From Ignelater luminosus (Eukaryota; Arthropoda; Insecta; Coleoptera; Elateridae), in assembly GCA_011009095.1 (NCBI GenBank), contig VTPC01090891.1:1-64000 (forward strand): a stretch of 64,000 bases of DNA, given 5' to 3'. Shown here piece by piece: positions 1 through 13,119 of the stretch (positions are counted from its first letter, which is position 1; every line of letters begins with the position of its first letter). Below the pieces are notes generated by a model. It was not told the origin of the DNA. It did no database searches and saw only the letters and a program-made list of their open reading frames with translations. Both the position numbers and the translations under genes were made by a program.

Positions 1-2949
1 CCAGTAGATAGCGCATGTTCTAGGGTATTGCAGACATTAGAATAATAAACAACAACAGAAGTGGGATCTAGTTCTAATTTAAAAAATGAATCAGTTGAAA
101 GTCATTTGACTATTTTCATTTTAAATTTTTTTTGAGACTATCTGAGTTTAAAACATTGTATCAGAATTGCACTGGAATTATTATCAGTGAAAAGGTCTGT
201 AGAAGACCGAAAAGCCCAAGAGTCAATGTTTGGTGTGAAGCGATTTCTTCTTCTTCTTTTTGTACTGTGATTTTTAAAGTTTAGATTGTATTGTTGAAAC
301 AGAAAAAAGGAAACTTGCGTATTCCATGATCAGAGAACTTTGTAATGACTTCACATTGACAATAGATAAATACTAAATCCTAATTTGTAGCTGGAGAAAA
401 ACTGCTAATATAATATAAATTTCAGTTGCAATCATCTAACTGTTAGTTCTAATTAAACAAAAAACATGAAACATTACTTCTATTACGGATCGAACACGTA
501 TACGTTATTCCAGTTTTTCACCTCCATTCAATGATGTAATTTTATATCATCGAAGTACTATACTATGTTTTATTGGCTTTTATGGCATTCATTTCTTATT
601 TTCATGATTGAATTATGAAAGTGTTACAACTGCTTAGAGAAAAGAAAACAAAATTACATAGCAAATTGCATACTGTTGTGATATCTGTAACAAATCTATT
701 TGGCTCGAGGTCTAATTTGTTTTTTTCCACTACACGAAGGGCAAAATTACTCGGTTGTTAATTTAATTAATTGTAGTGCAGTCAAGTTTACGTTCCACAT
801 CTTTAATTATTCATTATCATTATTAATAATTAACATAATTTTAAACAAACAGAGACATTTTAGATTTCTACTAAATCCAGAAGAAAAATGTTGGCTTATT
901 TGTATTTCCATTAATTTGATTAATTACTACAACTTTGAAAAGTTAATTTAGAAATTAAAGTAGAATCATAGTGTTTAAATATAACAAATTAAATCAACTT
1001 ACATAAGGCTATATTTTATTTATAATTATAATGAATTCTTTGCATTGTTTTGATAATTTTTTGTATCAGCACTACCGTAAAAATAAAAGAATGAAGAGAT
1101 AAAACCTTAATAATGCAATAATAATTATGTAAGCCGTAAATACCATTTCATGGTCCTAAACTAGAGCTGATAAAACATAAAAAAAGATAGTAATTAAATG
1201 TAATAATTATAGTTGTGTAATTAATATTATACATCGTGGAGATTTAGGTTTTTTCTGATACCAAAACTACTTTCATTGCAGTTTCATTCAGGAATAGCTC
1301 TGAAATCTAATTTTAAATGTCTGCAGCTGTTCTTTTGGAAGAATGCAAAAAAAAGATGTGATTTACATCAAGGTAATCTAGAAAAAAAATTATGACCACA
1401 TAACTGTCACAAAATCTTCTTCGATTATGGAATATTTATATATGAAATTTATACGTTTTTAAAATACGAAATGAAACATTTACCTGGCAAACTTTTGGTT
1501 CGACACTCTAAATAACATCACTTAACCTTTATGTCCAAATCAATTTTTAACTTAATGCCTGGAGATTCTCCCTAGAAATGGTATACTTTCGATCGATTTC
1601 GATCATCGCAATTTTGTTGTAGTAATAACTACTTTTACAAAAGAAATAATAAAATAAATTTTCTAAGCAAGATACAGTGCATCTGATTTATTAAATCTAC
1701 TATGTTGGTTGTTAAAAACGAAATTACAAAGAAATCAGGAATTATTATACTTGATTACTTCTAAATTATAATTAGTAAATTACTATTTTTGATATTGTAT
1801 TAGTATTTAGAATTCTGCGAATTACAATGTTGTTTGCTACATACCGAAGCACAGCACTTTTCATGACTCGAGACCTGCTTGCCAACATTATACAGTGTGT
1901 CTCACTTTTCATCGTCACATTGTCTATTTATTATCAAATTTATTTAGAAAAGAGAAACAAAAATTAACCAATAAAAAAGAAAACTGGAAAAAAAGAGTGA
2001 AACTAAAATGAAAAACAAAGATACTTAAATAGAAAAACAATGAAGTGATATTAAATAAGCCAAAAACAAGATGGAATACAAGAAGCCAAACAGCAAAAGA
2101 AGATATGAAAGAAAAAGATGTCCTTGCCTTCCCTGTGTTTGAATAGACTTTGATTTTTCTGACTTTGCTACTAATCGAATGAACTCTTCTTTTTCCTTTT
2201 TCTGATGAAAATAGTTCTTATTCTGGTGTGGTTCACAGGTTGAGATACTGTGTTGCTATTTTGTTTTTTCGTCTTGCCTTTGCCGGTTTTTTCATTGTGT
2301 GTATTCTTAAGAAAATCCCTTACGATAGCACACATTGTGTTTTAATTCAATCCTGATTCTGTCTAAATTCCAAAAGTCGTTATTCAGCTGTGGTACAAAC
2401 ATCTTTTAAACGTTGTATTTATATTTATAAAGATTACGTTAGAAATACGCGACAATTTCTAAATAGGCATATGGCTAAAGATTGTTTGGAATGAGTATTT
2501 TTCACTGACTTGCCATGACTGGATAGACCTATTGAACAGTCAGTTCAGTTAACCAGGTCGACTAAAACTCAGACAGGTTGCGTGCCAAGAAACTGCCCAT
2601 TAGATTAGACTTTAAATTATGCATCATTACACTTGGGAGCCTAATACCGACTTTACTCGTTTTTCTGATCATTCCATAGCTTAGCGCAAAACCCACGCTT
2701 TCGCCGACTTTTAGTTACAGAGATAGAGAAGGTAGAGCAAGAAGTAAGTACCATATGATGCTACTCAGAAGAATATTCAGAAAGATAACTCAATATTAAA
2801 ACTAATATTAATAGTCTATATTTTCTTTCTTATTTTTCGAGAAGATTTAGGTGATGGATTAGTGTTGTAATAGGCACCTTAGAACTTTTGAAACTCAAAG
2901 TACATAATCTTGACATGCATCGACTATTACCACAATTAAATTTAAATCT
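1..2949. other. AT-rich intergenic DNA, no gene seen
   Basis: Only short reading frames without domains, many stops and long A/T runs. A slightly less AT-rich patch near 2470-2660 could be an old repeat but has no recognisable end or motif. I see nothing I can name here. Confidence 0.6.
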
Positions 2950-3049
2950 TCATTCCTGTAAAATAATTGTAGTTTTTACAAGATGTAAATAAGGTTTATT
3001 TTCATCTATAGAGATAGGAAAATACCAAGGTAGATAATTTAAGACTTTC

Positions 3050-4230
3050 TCTTTTTCTTCTTCTTTTTTAACCCAGATTCGTCCATCGTTGGGCATAGGT
3101 CTCCTTTTTAGTTTTACAGTCGCTTCTATTTTGTGCTGTGCTATGCCATGGTTTTCTCGCAAGCTTTCTTATGTCGTCTACTCATCAAAATGGAGGTCTT
3201 CCTACTCTTCTTCTTCTTTTCCAAAGTCGCCCCTCCATTATTATTTTAGTCCACCGATCGCTGTCCATTCGCGCGATGTGTCCTGCCCAGTTCCACTTCT
3301 GTTTGGCTATGTATTCCACCAGATTTCTAACGTCCGTGTACTTTTCTTATCCACGTTAGTGTCTTACGATAGCTTAGCTTTATTCCCAGTATTTTTCTTT
3401 CCATGGCTGTTTGCGTCTTTCTGAGTTGTGATACTGTACGTTGTGTGAATGTTGTTGTTACCATACCATAACTGAGTACTAGGGTTATACACATGTCAAA
3501 GATCTTGGCTTTTTGTGTTCTTGTAAATGCCTTTGAGCAGAGTATGTGGGACATTTTACCAAATACCTCCCAGCCGACTCCTATTCTCCCTCCTTTAACA
3601 TGATATTATGACCAAGGTATACAAATGATTGAACAGTCTCGATATCTTCGTCGTTTATTCTTATCGAATTGTTTTCTTTAGATGTCAAGATTTTGGTTTT
3701 ATTGCGATTTATGTCGATGGTTGCATTATTCGATTCCTTATTTAATTATTGTAGCATGCATTGGTGTTGATGTGTGTCTTCCGTTATTAGGACGACGTCA
3801 TCTGAGATGATTTAGGTACTTCCCATCTTCTAGTACTATATTAAACAATTTTGGTGACATGCAGTCTCTCTGTCTGACTCTTTTTTTCAGTCTTATTTCT
3901 TCCGTTGTATCGTTGTTTAATTTTATTCTAGTAGTGACTTTCTCATATATATCTTTGATAAATCGAGAATATCTGGAGTCTATTCTGCGTGTGTCCAGTA
4001 TTCTTGGTAATTCCACAGAATCAAAGGTTTTCTCGTAATCAACGAAAACCATTAATAAATTGATTTTATATTCATTGCATTTTTTGATTAGGTTCTTGAC
4101 TGTCTGGAGGTGGTGCTTAGTTGAAAAGCCCCTTTTAAACGCCACCTGTTCTGCTGTTTGGTAGAAGTTGATTTTGTTTTTCAAGTCTATTCTCGTTATT
4201 AGTTTTGATAAGAGTTTTCTCACGATGCAT
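3050..4230 (-). mobile_element. Decayed RTE-type non-LTR retrotransposon (3' half of pol)
   Basis: Read on the minus strand, about 4223 to 3798 encodes a reverse-transcriptase core: a QVAFKRGFSTKHHLQTV block, then FVDYEKTFDSVE (a variant of FVDYEKAFDSVE, with the first catalytic Asp region) and a degraded GVRQGD-MSPKLF block (here VRQRDCMSPKLF). After a broken stretch, 3554-3327 carries the thumb region with LRKTQTAMERKILGIKL. About 3320-3060 carries AGHIARM-D-RWT followed by an Arg-rich, GRPP-like tail and a DGRIWV end. This order and wording are typical of insect RTE-clade LINEs. Frameshifts and stops separate the pieces, and the 5' endonuclease is missing, so it is a dead 5'-truncated copy. 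The clade is assigned from motif memory only. Confidence 0.8.
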
Positions 4231-5043
4231 TAACAATATATTTATTGCTTGGTTGGACTAATTGACGTTATTACCTTAAACAAGAGGAAGGAAAGGTACT
4301 ATCAGTAATCCTGAAATGCTATTCAAAAACTTCAGACTTATTTTCTTTTTCATTAAGGTGAGCAAACTTTATTACAAATGCACTGCGAAGGATATAGTAT
4401 GTTTTAAAACAAAAAAGCCCAATGAAGGAGAAGTACTGGTCCATCAGGATCTATAAAAGACTGTAAAAGGGACTTGATTTGAGCCTTCATTCTGGTTACA
4501 CAACCCAGAATAACATATAGGTGGTAATTACTCACAAGTGTGACATGAAAGCTTAAGAATTAATATCATCATTCTACCATGATCTCAATCAGAGTCTAGA
4601 TGAGCTTCCCCAGGAAAAAGGCATTTATGTGGTATGGCAAGTTCGAATTGTCAAACAAGTTATTATCTATGCTTATGTATTGATTTCTCCAAAGAAGAGA
4701 ATTGGTGAACTAACTACATTAGATTCATTAATATTTTTAGATTGTTTGGTCTCTAAATGTGTATAAAGTATAATTGAAAGAAAATGACTTAAAGTTTTAA
4801 ATAAAGATCAAAAATTTGTTAGAAAACCAGTTTAAAAAGACTTGACAAGTCAAAAAGTGACAAATCAGACTTACTCAAATGCACGCTTTAAGTTCAATGT
4901 TCTTTATATAATGTCCACTATTCCTCTTCTATACTTGTATTCTGCAAGTTTGGTAGATTCTACAATTGAAGGTGGACTAAAAGTCACTTGAAGTATTCGA
5001 AAACGCTTCTATTTAGAGTCTTCCTGAGAATAAACTACTGTAA
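4231..5043. other. Intergenic DNA between LINE remnant and mariner
   Basis: AT-rich sequence with no long frame, domain or clear repeat end. Its right end runs into a tRNA-like motif pair at 5044-5093. Confidence 0.5.
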
Positions 5044-5102
5044 AGATCCGGACCGCTCAACTATAAACCTCCGCACTTAGACCAACTAAGTCACGGTACC
5101 AG
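5044..5102 (-). repeat. Possible tRNA-derived SINE head (box A and box B)
   Basis: On the minus strand TGACTTAGTTGG (5093-5082) resembles a pol III box A with one mismatch at a conserved position. GGTCCGGATCT (5054-5044) resembles box B (GGTTCGAATCC-like). About 27 nt separate them, near the tRNA spacing. No cloverleaf closes and no body or tail is recognised, so this is a weak call for a SINE remnant rather than a tRNA gene. Confidence 0.3.
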
Positions 5103-5291
5103 CTTTACACTTTGTAAATTGCGGGAATCCCGAGTTTGAAGAGTACAAAGAGGAAGGTTGCAAGGCAAAAAAGTTTCTCTAATAAGCAAAATTGGAGAAG
5201 TTGTGCTATGCTTGCAAATCTCGCATGTGATATGTTATAAAAGGTTGTTAAGTTAAAACAAGACGGGTAATACTTTGTGATGTTCATTCTA

Positions 5292-6580
5292 CGAAGGTGG
5301 TCTGAAAAGCTTCCGACCTCAACGTGAAGATGGCAGCACTCGTAAATAAAAGCTGCTGAATTTCGTTGTTCATCTGTTGACAGTTACTCACCAAAGTTTC
5401 AGCCATTTTGGACGCGCAGTGTTTGTGTAACAGTCGTTTGAGTGAGTTGATGAGAGTTTTTCTGTGAAAATGGACAAAATCGAGTATCGAGCTGTCATTA
5501 AATATTTGTTTTTGAAAGGCAATACGCCTTCGCAAATAAAAGATGAGTCGGATTCTGTCTATGGGGACTCTGCACCATCATTTACCACAGTGAAATTTTG
5601 GGCTGTTGAATTTAAACGTGGCCGTAAGAGCTTGGGAGACGATGAACGTTCGGGACGTCCAAAAACTGCAACTACCGACGAAAACATCGCCAAAGTTCAC
5701 CAAATGGTGCTAGACGACCGCCGAATTAAAGTGAGAGAGATAGCAGAGGTTATGAACATGTCAAAAGAACGTGTTTGTCACATAATAAATCAACATTTAG
5801 GCATGAGAAAGCTGTCCGCGCGTTGGGTGCCGCGTTTGCTCACGTTAGACCAAAAAAGTGTTCGAATGAATATTTCCAACAATCTTTTGGCGCAGTTTAG
5901 GCGAAATAAATCCGAGTTTTGGCGCCGATTAATTACTTTAGATGAAACTTGGATACACCATTATACGCCCGAAACACAAATACAGTCCAAACAGTGGACT
6001 GCAAAGGGGGAACCGGCTCCAAAAAAAGCAAAAACTGTTTTTTCTGCTGGGAAAGTGATGGCGACTGTTTTTTGGGATAGTCATGGAGTTATTTTAATCG
6101 ATCATCTTCAAAAAGGAAAAACCATTACAGGAGCATACTATGCATCATTACTTGACAAGCTGAAGGCAGAATTTGCGAAAAAACGGCCACATTTGCAGAA
6201 AAAGAAAATCCTGTTTCACCAAGACAACCGTCTCACACCTCAGCAGTTGCCATGGCGAAAATCCACGAATTACGGTTTGAACTGCTTGACCATCCGCCTT
6301 ACTCACCAGATCTAGCCCCAAGCGACTTCTTTTTGTTCCCTCATCTAAAAATTGCGCTCGGAGGACAAAGATTTTCGTCAAATGAAGAGGCAATCACCTT
6401 CGTGAACAATTATTTTGAAGAGAAAAATGCCGAGTACTATTTGGACGGGTTACAGAGATGGGAGCATCGCTGGGAGAAGTGTGTAGAGTTACAAGGAGAC
6501 TATGTTAAAAAATAAAAAAAAATTTTCAGAAAAAATGTCTTGTATCTTTGTTAGGTCGGAAACTTTTCAGACCACCCTCG
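5292..6580 (+). mobile_element. mariner (DD34D) element with both TIRs and TA duplication
   Basis: Terminal inverted repeats of 27 bp at 5292-5318 and 6554-6580 differ at two positions. The shared core is GGTGGTCTGAAAAG. TA dinucleotides flank the element at 5290-5291 and 6581-6582, as expected for Tc1/mariner integration. The 1289-bp length is typical of a complete mariner. The internal transposase frame is interrupted (see 5470-6515), so this copy is non-autonomous, though its ends could still be recognised by a matching transposase. Confidence 0.95.
5470..6515 (+). pseudogene. mariner transposase, frameshifted
   Basis: The ATG at 5470 opens a frame starting MDKIEYRAVIKYLFLKG. The N-terminal helix-turn-helix half is intact, with ERSGRPK near residue 60, SKERVCHI near 100 and WVPRLLTLDQK at 119-129. 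The first catalytic Asp lies in TLDETW (residue 158) and the second in FHQDN (residue 252). Directly after codon 253 (position 6228) the frame shifts. The family motif HQDNAP-H is broken as if 4 nt were lost, and the correct frame resumes near 6245 with MAKIHELRFELL and continues through PPYSPDLAPSDFFLF (third catalytic Asp) to the stop at 6513-6515. The two frames together fit the usual length of about 349 residues. A single lesion, next to a catalytic residue, inactivates the product. Confidence 0.93.
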
Positions 6581-6582
6581 TA

Positions 6583-8859
6583 TTCTGTTATCATTTTGAA
6601 GGCGTGTGTAATGGATTTTCCTATTTTATCGGCTTGAACTCATTTGGCAGTTATTTGTTTTATCATTCAATAATGACAGCAATTTTAGTAGAGGCACATA
6701 ACTTTCTTGAAAAAACAACTGGCAGAGCCTAACGTAAAATGATGTGGCTCAAGGAACTGAAGACTAATCAAAAATATTCTTCATGGATAAGTTCAATTTT
6801 GTTGTAGTGTCTGATGGTTTGCTTTTTGAAAACCAAGATAATGGAAGTGATACTAATTAAGTAATAAAAAACACTGTACTAATTACAAGATAATTAAATT
6901 AATGATAATGAAGCATAAACAAGTAATACTTGAGCAAAACTGAAAGTGTAAATCAACTTTAAGATCGCAGACTAGTTTATAAAATTGATACGCATAGACC
7001 GTGATATAAATAAAAAAAAATTAATTCTAATTGTAAAAAGATGCAAATCAAGAAGAAAGTTTTCTTTATTTTTGCTCTTTCACAAAAAAATGATTAAATA
7101 TTTGGAATGGAATAAAACTAATAGTTGATCGCAGACGGTTTAGCAGACTATTACATAAACCGTTAATTGGATTTGTAGAGCACAGACTTGACAGTATTAC
7201 AATTATTATTAATTAAATTAGCAACTGTATAATCTTGTCCTTTAAAAAAATTTAATAAAACAAATTGAACCTCGTACTAAATAGATTTATCTTTGATATC
7301 AGCACAGCAGGATGTAAAACGAACCGAAAATATCTAATTCTATCAGAGTATTTATTCGAAAACTTGATTTTGCTGATACAATAAGAACGTTGCAAATCCA
7401 ATTCTTGAATGAACGAGGTACATACGAAAGAAAAAAAATGTTGTGTTACGTAGAGCAGCTGGAAATGAAATAAATATTTCTAAAGTTCACAAGAATGAGA
7501 GAAAGGAGAGATAGGGACTTTGATTTACGGTTTTAAACTAGAATCTTGCACAGTAGGCTGGTACACTCATTAGGAAAAAAAACTCGTTAAATTTGTTTTT
7601 TAAGAAATTTCAACACATATAATGCTGATCTAATAAAATTTATTTATATTGCGGAATTCTTAAAATTATTATTCATTAGATTAAAATAATTAAAATATAT
7701 TCAGCCTGCCAAGGTATTTTTTGTTTTAATGCAACGCGGTGACAAAATTTAAATATTCATAAACTGGATTTTGTGTCTCCGTTTTTTAAATGACTTGAGA
7801 CAAGAAAGAACATGAGATCGAATTAAAAATGTTAGGTTTTAATTCCTCAATTTGGAATTCATTACATATTACGTTGCAATGTAAATGTATGTGGTGGAAG
7901 AAGATCTGGATATAAAAGTTAAAAGTTATAGTAGTAATTACAAAATAAATCTAAACCGGAAACAAGGATTGATTGTATTAAACTAGAAATTTTACAAATT
8001 ACCCTCTAGTTTTAGTTTGGTTAACTAAAATCAATTAATCACGTTTACAACGGTTTTTATAAAACTAAACTTAGTACTTATTGTGAGTGAGGGTGATTTA
8101 TAACATGTGGAACGAACTTGGTCTAACTATTGGCTATTGGGAAGCCTTTTTGAGTAAAAACGTTTTTGTAAATATATTCAGTAGTAATAACACAAGAATG
8201 TAAAGGTAACTATTAAGGTTTCCCATTTTATACAATTTACTACTACCATTTTAAGAAGACAAGTGGATGCTTACTAGTAGTTTGTCAACCGGATTGAGTT
8301 CAGTTCACGCTTTGGCAAAATGAATGTAATTTAAACAATAAGACAAAAGGTCGAAAACGATTTGCGTTTGCGGCTAACTCTGATAATCTTGGAAATGGCA
8401 CATTCTCTGGATTATGTCATGTGTTACTTTCTACATATATAAAGTGTCTCAACAAACATGGAACACACATCATTTTTCTTCTTGCGCTATTTGGACTTTC
8501 TGGAAGTACAGTTATAACTTTTCTACCCTGTCTAGTTCTATTGACATCTCTTTTCACCAAGTTAAAATATATTTAAAGATCACTGTTAGTGCTGGTTTTG
8601 TCTTTCTAGAGACACGCTGTATATTAGCTCTGGCATTTACGACTTTCTACTTGCAGTGATTTGAGATATCTTAAGAAACATTTTATTAAATTTAACTAAA
8701 AACAATGATAGACGTTATGGCATTACATAAATGGGTAACTATTAAGATCTATCACATAAAACGCATAAAATTAACGAGAAACATATTCTTGAGGGCTTTC
8801 GTTGTCTAGAACTTCGACGTAAAACTGAAAAATCAAATCGATCTTTTGAGTGATGATTA
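6583..8859. other. AT-rich intergenic DNA, no gene seen
   Basis: No frame with a recognisable domain. Around 7741-7772 there is a run of about 30 nt very similar to one at 17921-17952 (shared GACAAAATTTAAATATT and AAACTGGATTT), which may be a trace of an old dispersed repeat. Confidence 0.5.
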
Positions 8860-10600
8860 GAATGTATCGCGGGAGAATTATAACCGCGATGGTCTAGAAC
8901 AGGCGAATCTTCAGCTTAAGAATCTTTCTTATTATCTTTTGTATTTCTCTGAGTAGGCGCAAGATAACGAGTGGTAACGATATATTCTCCTCTATCTGGA
9001 TATTCGACTTATGCATATTCTGCATTACTGTTAAGCAAGTTGACTTTTATAACGAGTGAATCAAAATCCATTATAACGTTTATCCTGGACGTTGCCCCAA
9101 AGGTTGTAGCAAGTAGACCTACTCGTTGTGATATATTAGCATTCAAAAACGTTTTGAGCTAAACATAAACTAAGATTCTCTATCTGTATGAATGTGTGTA
9201 TGTAACCAATAACCAGAAAATGTTCTTTAAAGAGCAAACAACAATGGCTGACGTGCAATTCCAAATTAGACAAATATTCTTCAATTATCATCAAGAGATA
9301 ATGATTTTGAGAAGAAGATGGAAAAACACCTATAAGTGCCGATGTAGCCTTGATAAGGCTTCCTTCATGCTTAAAGAATCTTGATTTTATCTTTTTAATA
9401 TCTTTGGGGGGAAATGGTAAATTTTTACTAGGGCTCCAGTCATACCTTCGAGTAATTCTCGAGTGACTCAAACAATCATGCAAATTGGTTCTGTTAGTGC
9501 TTATGTTAGAACAAATAGACAGAATTCCTGGTGTATAGATTATATTGCAACTAAACCATGACACTTCTAAATGCCCCGAAACTCTGATCAGTAACGAGTC
9601 GAAAGCAACGACCCATAAGATAGTGGTGCTATTTGCATGTAACTTTTACTATAGTATAAGCTTTTTTTTCTACAAAAAAATGTTTACATTCTGATCCTGC
9701 GAGCGTTCTTAGAAAGAAAGCTACAGGTCTTCTTGACTGAGAGAGTATAGCACCAACAGCATTGTCAGAAGCATCTGTTTCTATAGTAAACAGAAGTTTG
9801 TTATCAATTGGAACTTACCAAGCATCTTCTACATCTTGCTGTAAATCTTCAAAAGCTTTCAAGGCTTCAGCTTTGAGAGGAAATGTAGTAAGATGAGAAA
9901 CGCACAAACATACCGACAGCTCTTTTTGGTAATGCTGAATCATTTGAAGATCTTGTAAGGGTTTGGGGTTTGGTCATATGGTTTTATTAGTAATAAAATA
10001 TCCTCTTGGCTGTTACTGCACACAGTAACATCATTAAGTTCTTTTGATTTTTTAACACGTATTATACCATAATTCCTGCCTGAAAAGAAGCAATATCATT
10101 TGTTACCTCAAGAAAATTCTTTTAAATTGGAAGAGTTGATCAAGGGGTTCAAACATAGTGTATGGTTTATCCTCTTCTTTAATACATAAGCGCCCTCCAT
10201 GCCCATTATACTAAATAAGTATCTCATATTTGTATTTTGCAACATTGTTTACTGTCTCTTCTACACGTGGAAATACATCCATCTTACTGAGTAAATTTAT
10301 TAATCGTTTGGGAATAATTAATAACCATTCTTTTGATATGGTTTATCTAATGAAGTTACTAGCACTTGATCCCGCCAGCGTAACTTACTAATCTCAATGA
10401 TATCTTTTATTAATGTCTGTTCGATCTCAGTTTCAATGAATCTTGCATCGTTCTCTATTTCATCGCAGTTGGCTGCCATTCAGAAAAGTGGCCAACTCTA
10501 CGATCCGAAGAATAAATTGATCTTAACTCTGTATTCTGATGTTTTACCTGATGTACCCAATAATACAAATTTCCGCTTTTGCTGGTGATTCGTTTTTTAT
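8860..10600 (-). mobile_element. Decayed Ty3/gypsy LTR-retrotransposon pol (RT, RNase H, integrase)
   Basis: On the minus strand, domains occur in normal Ty3/gypsy order. The reverse transcriptase lies at about 10400-10000: INYSQTINKFT, then KEEDKPYTMFEPL, and a GVTNG-like block now VTNDIASFQ. RNase H follows at about 9820-9650 (TDASDNAVGAILSQS, then PVAFFLRTLAGSE). The integrase lies at about 9560-8870 (NLHDCLSHSRITRRYDW zinc-binding region, PRFFKHEG-like block, and near 9110-9080 the CYNLWGNVQDKRYNG block that holds the catalytic Glu in intact relatives; here Lys follows the Asp). Many stops and frameshifts interrupt it. I could not find flanking LTRs, so the ends are approximate. Confidence 0.8.
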
Positions 10601-13119
10601 GGCCTTAAAGGATTAGACTTTCTCTTCGTCTTAACTCGTTTGTGATTGCGCATGCGCATCTATCAGAAGATCTTCGGCTTCTAACAATCTTTCTCTACAG
10701 TATCTTGTAAATGTTTAAAAAAAAACAGATCGATTTAAAATTTAAGCTCAAAACCTGTATCTATCCGTGTTGAAAGTTAGACTGTAGTCAAGGTGATAAA
10801 GAAAAGATAGTTGCTGGTACTGGAAGAGAGGTTAGGGCATTTCTGAGAAGGATTACAGATTCTTTTGCATTAATGTACGTAGGAATATTGTTGGGTAAAC
10901 AAAACAGATTCGTGATTACATCTTGAAGAAGTTGACAGGAAAGAGATTGTTGAAGAAACATTAAAGAAAAAAATATGAATAAAACCAAAGAGCAAGTAGT
11001 AAAACCTGTTCTGGATTGTAAGAGACTGACAAAGACTAGTAATTCGTTCTTCACACGAATAACCATTATTATCATTTATCAATTATTAGGATATTGACTT
11101 TAGATGGTTTGAGATTTGGAAAGAGGTGGGCGGGTGCACAGGGTTTTCTCGGCAAGATGAAAAAAATTAAAAATCAAAAAACTGCAAGCTAACGGGAACT
11201 TGGATGTTGTGACATGCTGATGTTGGATGTCGTAAAAGTTCTCAAAGATCCAAAACATGTACACGGTTGGTTATCAATGATATCTGCTAATAATTATTTT
11301 ATTATATATGTTATTAATAATTAAAGTAAACTTTTAACAAGAAAAATGACATTAAAGGGGTATAAAACATACTTTTAGGACAATAATGATATAAAATCTT
11401 AAGTTAAAAAAATACAGAAATTTTCATTAGATTTGTGACATTGAAAACAAATCCCATGTTTACATAAAATAGGTTATGAAATAAGATTACGTATGAAAAT
11501 TACTTTAAAGAACTTAATTCAGTATTTAATGGACATCTTCCTAAGATGATTTAAGATAAAAATACAAACAGATAAAATCTCACATATCTCTGCTTTTTTG
11601 TAATTTCGAACCTTATATTGAATTAAAAGTATTTTTAAAACTCAATTATATATCTGATAATTTAATAATTTCTAATACAAGTAACTTTTTTTTGTTTTCA
11701 ATTTCATAATTCAGACTAGAAAATCTCATTTCTTTAGACAAGATCAGTTAGAACAATATGAAGGTCTATAATTTAATTTAACCGGCGCGACGGTTATTAT
11801 AACCCAAATTTGTTGAGGCCAGTTTAGCATTTTTTATTTTCATTATTGATAAAAAAATAAAAATTATAGAAAGAAACAAATTGTTAGTTTTATTAACTTG
11901 CACTTAAACTTAACGATGCATTAGCAATTTCCTTCAACAAAAAAGTTAAAAATCTTAATTGAATTAGATTTATTGTTTTATCATGTTATGTTATAATTAG
12001 GTGAGAATTTAATTTGCATCTGTAATTATCAAAATTAAATTAATTTATACCTATAACAACTTTTTTTATTTTGTTATTTATTAGCGCTAATACAAATTTT
12101 CTAAATTTGTATCTGTTCGGGTCTTATAAAATTTAGAAATTGCATAACTATCTCTTCCAAGAAATGAAGTTACGTTTTAAGATCTAATCCTAAATGTAAT
12201 TCGAACCTAATTAAACTGCGTAATTTGTTTAAATGATGTTTGTTACGCAGATTAAAGAACTGATTGTATCTGGATAAAAAGGAGGAAGGAAACAGTTCCA
12301 ATGATTGAACTGCAATTAATTTATGATTTTCTTGAATTGCAATAGTTAATTAGATCGTGAATTCCTTTTAATTTATAATCGAGGATATCAAAAGTTTGTC
12401 GTTTTTTTTCATTTTGTGTCGGTTCAAATATCTTATACAGAATGAGATTTAAAATAATCTTTTGTCCAAGAATACATCTTAACTAAATGATATCTGACAA
12501 TTTTTAGTTTCAAATCTTTATCAGTTACCTGTACCAGTGCTTCTCAATCTTTTCTGCTAGTGAGACATTTAATTATTATTGCTGTTTTACGCGTTTTACT
12601 TTCAAATTAATTGTTGTCCAGGTTGATGAAAGGACCTTATCTTGATATTTTCTAAAAGCATCTAACTGTATCTTATTAATCAACTCTATACCTTTACAAG
12701 CTCAGATTGGGACCAATGAATTTCAAATTAATATCAATCTAATTCAAAATGAAACAATCAATTTCAAATTTGACCAATCAGCTTCAACTTGAGATCAATA
12801 AACTTAAAATTGAGACTAATCAAATTGGCATTGAGTTTAGATTATTCTCAAATTTGATGTTTATTGATTGATTGGTTCAATTTCCAATCGATTGGTTCCA
12901 ATTTGTCGTTGTTTCAAGTGTCGATAGTCTTCAGTTTTCTGTTTGTGAAATAGCTAAATGCAGTTACCATATCATTCATTATTTATTGCTTACAGTAGAA
13001 CTGTTTGTTTCTAACAGAAATTGTTTAGGCTTAGCTTTTGAAGCGCTTATCTATCAGTCGAAAGTTGATGTGTATATCAAACCAAATCTTCAAGTAAAGC
13101 AGGCCAATAAATGTTGATA
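10601..13119. other. Intergenic DNA with short inverted repeats
   Basis: Mostly AT-rich without a supportable gene. The patch 12700-12910 repeatedly uses CAATTTCAAATT and ACCAATCA-type words on one side and their complements (TTGATTGGTT, AATTTGA) on the other, giving a loose foldback. A frame at 10788-11075 on the minus strand has no recognisable domain. Confidence 0.45.

Noticed and set aside
700-951. 83-codon plus frame at the left end
   Set aside because: AT-rich, hydrophobic by composition only, with no signal peptide or domain.
6148-6393. 81-codon minus frame
   Set aside because: Antisense to the frameshifted mariner transposase.
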